This document shows, one piece after another, positions 6,537 through 8,053 of a stretch of DNA of 8,053 nt (position 1 is the stretch's first letter; each line of letters starts with the position of its first letter). The notes under the pieces were generated by a model that worked only from the letters and a program-made list of their open reading frames with translations, ran no database searches and was not told the origin of the DNA. Origin of the DNA: Bacteroidota bacterium (GTDB lineage: Bacteria > Bacteroidota > Bacteroidia > Bacteroidales > Prolixibacteraceae); assembly GCA_030691295.1 (NCBI GenBank), contig JAUYEQ010000050.1, positions 1 to 8,053 on the forward strand. The letters run 5' to 3'. The translations under genes were made by a program, and so were the position numbers.

Positions 6537-7412
6537 CTATTTTGTCGTATTTTTAAAATCCTCATCGTCCCACAAGCTTTTAAAATCCTCATCTGTTTGG
6601 GCATGTCGTTTAATAGAAGGATTGAGTTCAATGGCCTTCTTCAAGTCAGCAAGCGCATTTGCCTTGTCGCCTTTAAGACTGTAAACACAAGCGCGGTTAT
6701 ATATTCCGACGAAAGAGGCTGGCATCAATTCAATTCCTTTGTTTGCAGACAGCAGTGCTTCGTCGTACTTGCCCAGCTTTGCCAGTGTTCCCGCTTTCAT
6801 CCCCCAAACATCAGGTCGTTTCGGATCAAGTTTTGTCGCCTTGTCAAATGCCTTTGATGCCTCTTCAAACTGTTTCATCTCAGCGTGTATCTGCCCCTTG
6901 GCCACCCAGTTTACCGCCGAATCGGGCTGCAATCGAATAAGGTAATCAACATCCTTCATAGCCGCCTCATTTTGGGCATGTTCTGCTTCCAAAAACATCC
7001 TCCAGAAAATAATTGCTGAATTTTTTTGATATAGTTTTCCCAATTGATCCAGTGATTGAATCGCTTCCTCCTCCCCGGTGGGCGATCTCTTCATATTCAG
7101 CATTAGCCATCCTTTCACCGGTTCTTTTTCGTGAAGATAAATTTCCATCAGATCGGTGTAGATTTTAGAAGCTTCTTCTTTCTTTCCCTGTTGTGCCAGA
7201 TTTTGTGCTTTTAGAAGTCCGGCTTTAAGCGAATCATCTTCCAAAGAGAATTCCTGCAATTGCTGAAATTCCTTTTCAGATGACCAACCGGGAACTGACT
7301 TAGTGATATTTTCAGATTTTTGGACTGCCGAAACATTGCTCCTGCAAAGAACTGCCAATATCAATACAATCATTGATATGATTTCCAGGTTTGTTTTGAT
7401 TGTTGTTTTCAT
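6537..7412 (-). CDS. Exported tetratricopeptide-repeat (TPR) protein
   Basis: The 291-residue protein starts with a Sec-type signal peptide: basic MKTTIKTN, a hydrophobic core at 9-22 (IISMIVLILAVL), and a likely cleavage after VSA at 27-29. C23 does not fit a lipobox (Leu at -1), so a soluble periplasmic protein is favoured. Three consecutive 34-residue TPR units are clear at about 165-198, 199-232 and 233-266, each with the expected small and aromatic positions and ending LDP, LMP and LNP. A probable further TPR-like helix pair lies near 64-97. The C-terminal tail TDEDFKSLWDDEDFKNTTK repeats DEDFK and resembles the cap found after many TPR arrays. TPR proteins bind other proteins; no partner or enzymatic activity can be deduced. 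The start is 22 bases after the stop of the gene at 7435-7920, so the two are probably co-transcribed. No Shine-Dalgarno precedes the ATG. Confidence 0.88.
   Translation of the reverse strand: MKTTIKTNLEIISMIVLILAVLCRSNVSAVQKSENITKSVPGWSSEKEFQQLQEFSLEDDSLKAGLLKAQNLAQQGKKEEASKIYTDLMEIYLHEKEPVKGWLMLNMKRSPTGEEEAIQSLDQLGKLYQKNSAIIFWRMFLEAEHAQNEAAMKDVDYLIRLQPDSAVNWVAKGQIHAEMKQFEEASKAFDKATKLDPKRPDVWGMKAGTLAKLGKYDEALLSANKGIELMPASFVGIYNRACVYSLKGDKANALADLKKAIELNPSIKRHAQTDEDFKSLWDDEDFKNTTK
6551..6593. repeat. Short in-frame direct repeat in the TPR gene tail
   Basis: The 16 bases TTTTAAAATCCTCATC occur identically at 6551-6566 and 6578-6593, a period of 27 bases or nine codons. Both copies encode DEDFK near the C-terminus of the TPR protein. 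Identity at the third codon positions points to a recent short duplication or to shared codon choice, and not simply to protein-level conservation. Confidence 0.6.
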
Positions 7413-7434
7413 TTGATTTGTTTTTATTTATATT

Positions 7435-7920
7435 TCATTCAATTTGCCCAACCACCACCACATAATTTTTGCCATACTTTTTTGCACATTTCGGACAGGT
7501 GGTGTACCACATGTACCATTTCTTAATGGTAAAATTTTTGGCTTTGGCGAGGTTTTCGAAGTCTTTGCACCATTTTTCGGTATCGCGGAAAGGGCCTTCA
7601 TAAACTTTACTGAAGAATTTTCCGCTTAGTGTAACATTTTCAGCATCCGGAACTTCTTTGTCAACAGCCAGCAAAATATCCATGTTCCATTTCGAAGTGT
7701 GATCGGAAAGGCCGAGATTGTCGGGCATGGTTGCGCCGGAAGCGCTCACTTTGCTGTCGAGGCGTTTCATCACTTTGCCGAAGTTCATGGGCATGTAAAA
7801 CAATGTGAAAACTTTGTCTTTGATGAACTTTTTGTTTTCCCAATGGAAGATTTTGTCATCCCAGGGAATTGGGTCAAATTCAGGACAACAAATTTCGTTT
7901 GAATCAGAATGTGCTGCCAT
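7435..7920 (-). CDS. Conserved small Cys-motif protein with GyrI-like stretch, function unknown
   Basis: This 161-residue protein resembles, from memory, a family common in Bacteroidota that databases label hypothetical or 'hydrolase'; I see no catalytic motif that supports the latter. It has no signal peptide or membrane helix, so it is probably cytoplasmic. Notable features are a vicinal Cys pair in ICCPEFDPIPWDDK (10-23), aromatic-rich WENKKFIKD (27-35), KEVPDAENVTLSGKFFSKVY (88-107), the stretch YEGPFRDTEKWCKDF (107-121) that recalls the YxGPY helix entry of GyrI-like/SOUL-fold ligand-binding domains, and a C-terminal CPKC (142-145) followed by the hydrophobic strand NYVVVVGQI. The Cys pair and CPKC could jointly bind zinc or act as a thiol redox pair (inference). 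The start at 7920 has no Shine-Dalgarno and is preceded by an A/T-rich leader. The TPR gene follows 22 bases downstream in a likely operon. Confidence 0.85.
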   Translation of the reverse strand: MAAHSDSNEICCPEFDPIPWDDKIFHWENKKFIKDKVFTLFYMPMNFGKVMKRLDSKVSASGATMPDNLGLSDHTSKWNMDILLAVDKEVPDAENVTLSGKFFSKVYEGPFRDTEKWCKDFENLAKAKNFTIKKWYMWYTTCPKCAKKYGKNYVVVVGQIE

Positions 7921-8053
7921 AATTGTTTTTTTAAAAGGTTATTTGAAATATTCTTTTCAATTATCTCTGAAATGCATACAATTGCCCCGATGTACAAACG
8001 TTGTGAGGGCATGACTATTCTGAAGATTTTTCAATTTGCTCATTGCATTTTTA

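Noticed and set aside
7995..8002. AACGTTTG on the minus strand as a -7 promoter element for the CPxC/TPR operon
   Set aside because: It mismatches the first base of TAnnTTTG and has no TTTG at -33 spacing; too weak to annotate.
7957..8043. Minus-strand 28-codon open frame upstream of the 161-residue gene
   Set aside because: Too short, no Shine-Dalgarno, no recognisable motif; it could be a leader peptide but nothing supports this.

Overview
The window looks like ordinary chromosome from a member of the Bacteroidota (probably class Bacteroidia; I cannot place it further from sequence alone). The support is as follows. Most start codons are preceded by A/T-rich sequence with no Shine-Dalgarno. 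Matches to the Bacteroidota -7 promoter element TAnnTTTG lie upstream of two genes. Several proteins have the composition and families common in that phylum: a lipoprotein-type oligopeptidase B, a short conserved CPxC protein and an exported TPR protein. No phage, transposase, CRISPR array, tRNA or rRNA is visible.

Layout. Bases 1-528 (minus) are the first 176 codons of phosphate acetyltransferase (pta), cut by the window edge. A 204-base divergent spacer (529-732) separates it from 733-3654 (plus), a 973-residue fusion of an FAD-linked D-2-hydroxyacid dehydrogenase with an iron-sulfur and CCG-domain module (YdiJ-like). Immediately after its stop is a GC-richer palindromic repeat (3655-3708) filling most of the gap to the convergent gene 3719-5848 (minus), a predicted lipoprotein oligopeptidase B (S9A serine peptidase). 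Then, all on the minus strand, come 6017-6421 (an unrecognised three-helix membrane protein with an unusually strong Shine-Dalgarno), 6537-7412 (an exported TPR protein) and 7435-7920 (a small conserved Cys-containing protein with a GyrI-like stretch). The last two are 22 bases apart and probably form an operon read 7920 to 6537. The remaining gaps (115 and 168 bases, and the final 133 bases) hold no gene I can support.

How the genes may work together. Pta and the D-2-hydroxyacid dehydrogenase both fit central carbon metabolism: oxidation of a D-hydroxyacid such as D-lactate or D-2-hydroxyglutarate, and acetyl-CoA/acetyl-phosphate interconversion. They are transcribed divergently, so joint control is only a possibility. 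Oligopeptidase B would degrade short peptides outside the cytoplasm. The TPR and CPxC genes appear co-transcribed but have no deducible shared function.

I did not find a clear new defence, mobile or biosynthetic system. The points most worth a second look are the tandemly half-duplicated palindrome between the convergent genes, the isolated perfect Shine-Dalgarno in front of the uncharacterised membrane protein, and the altered first iron-sulfur motif of the large dehydrogenase.
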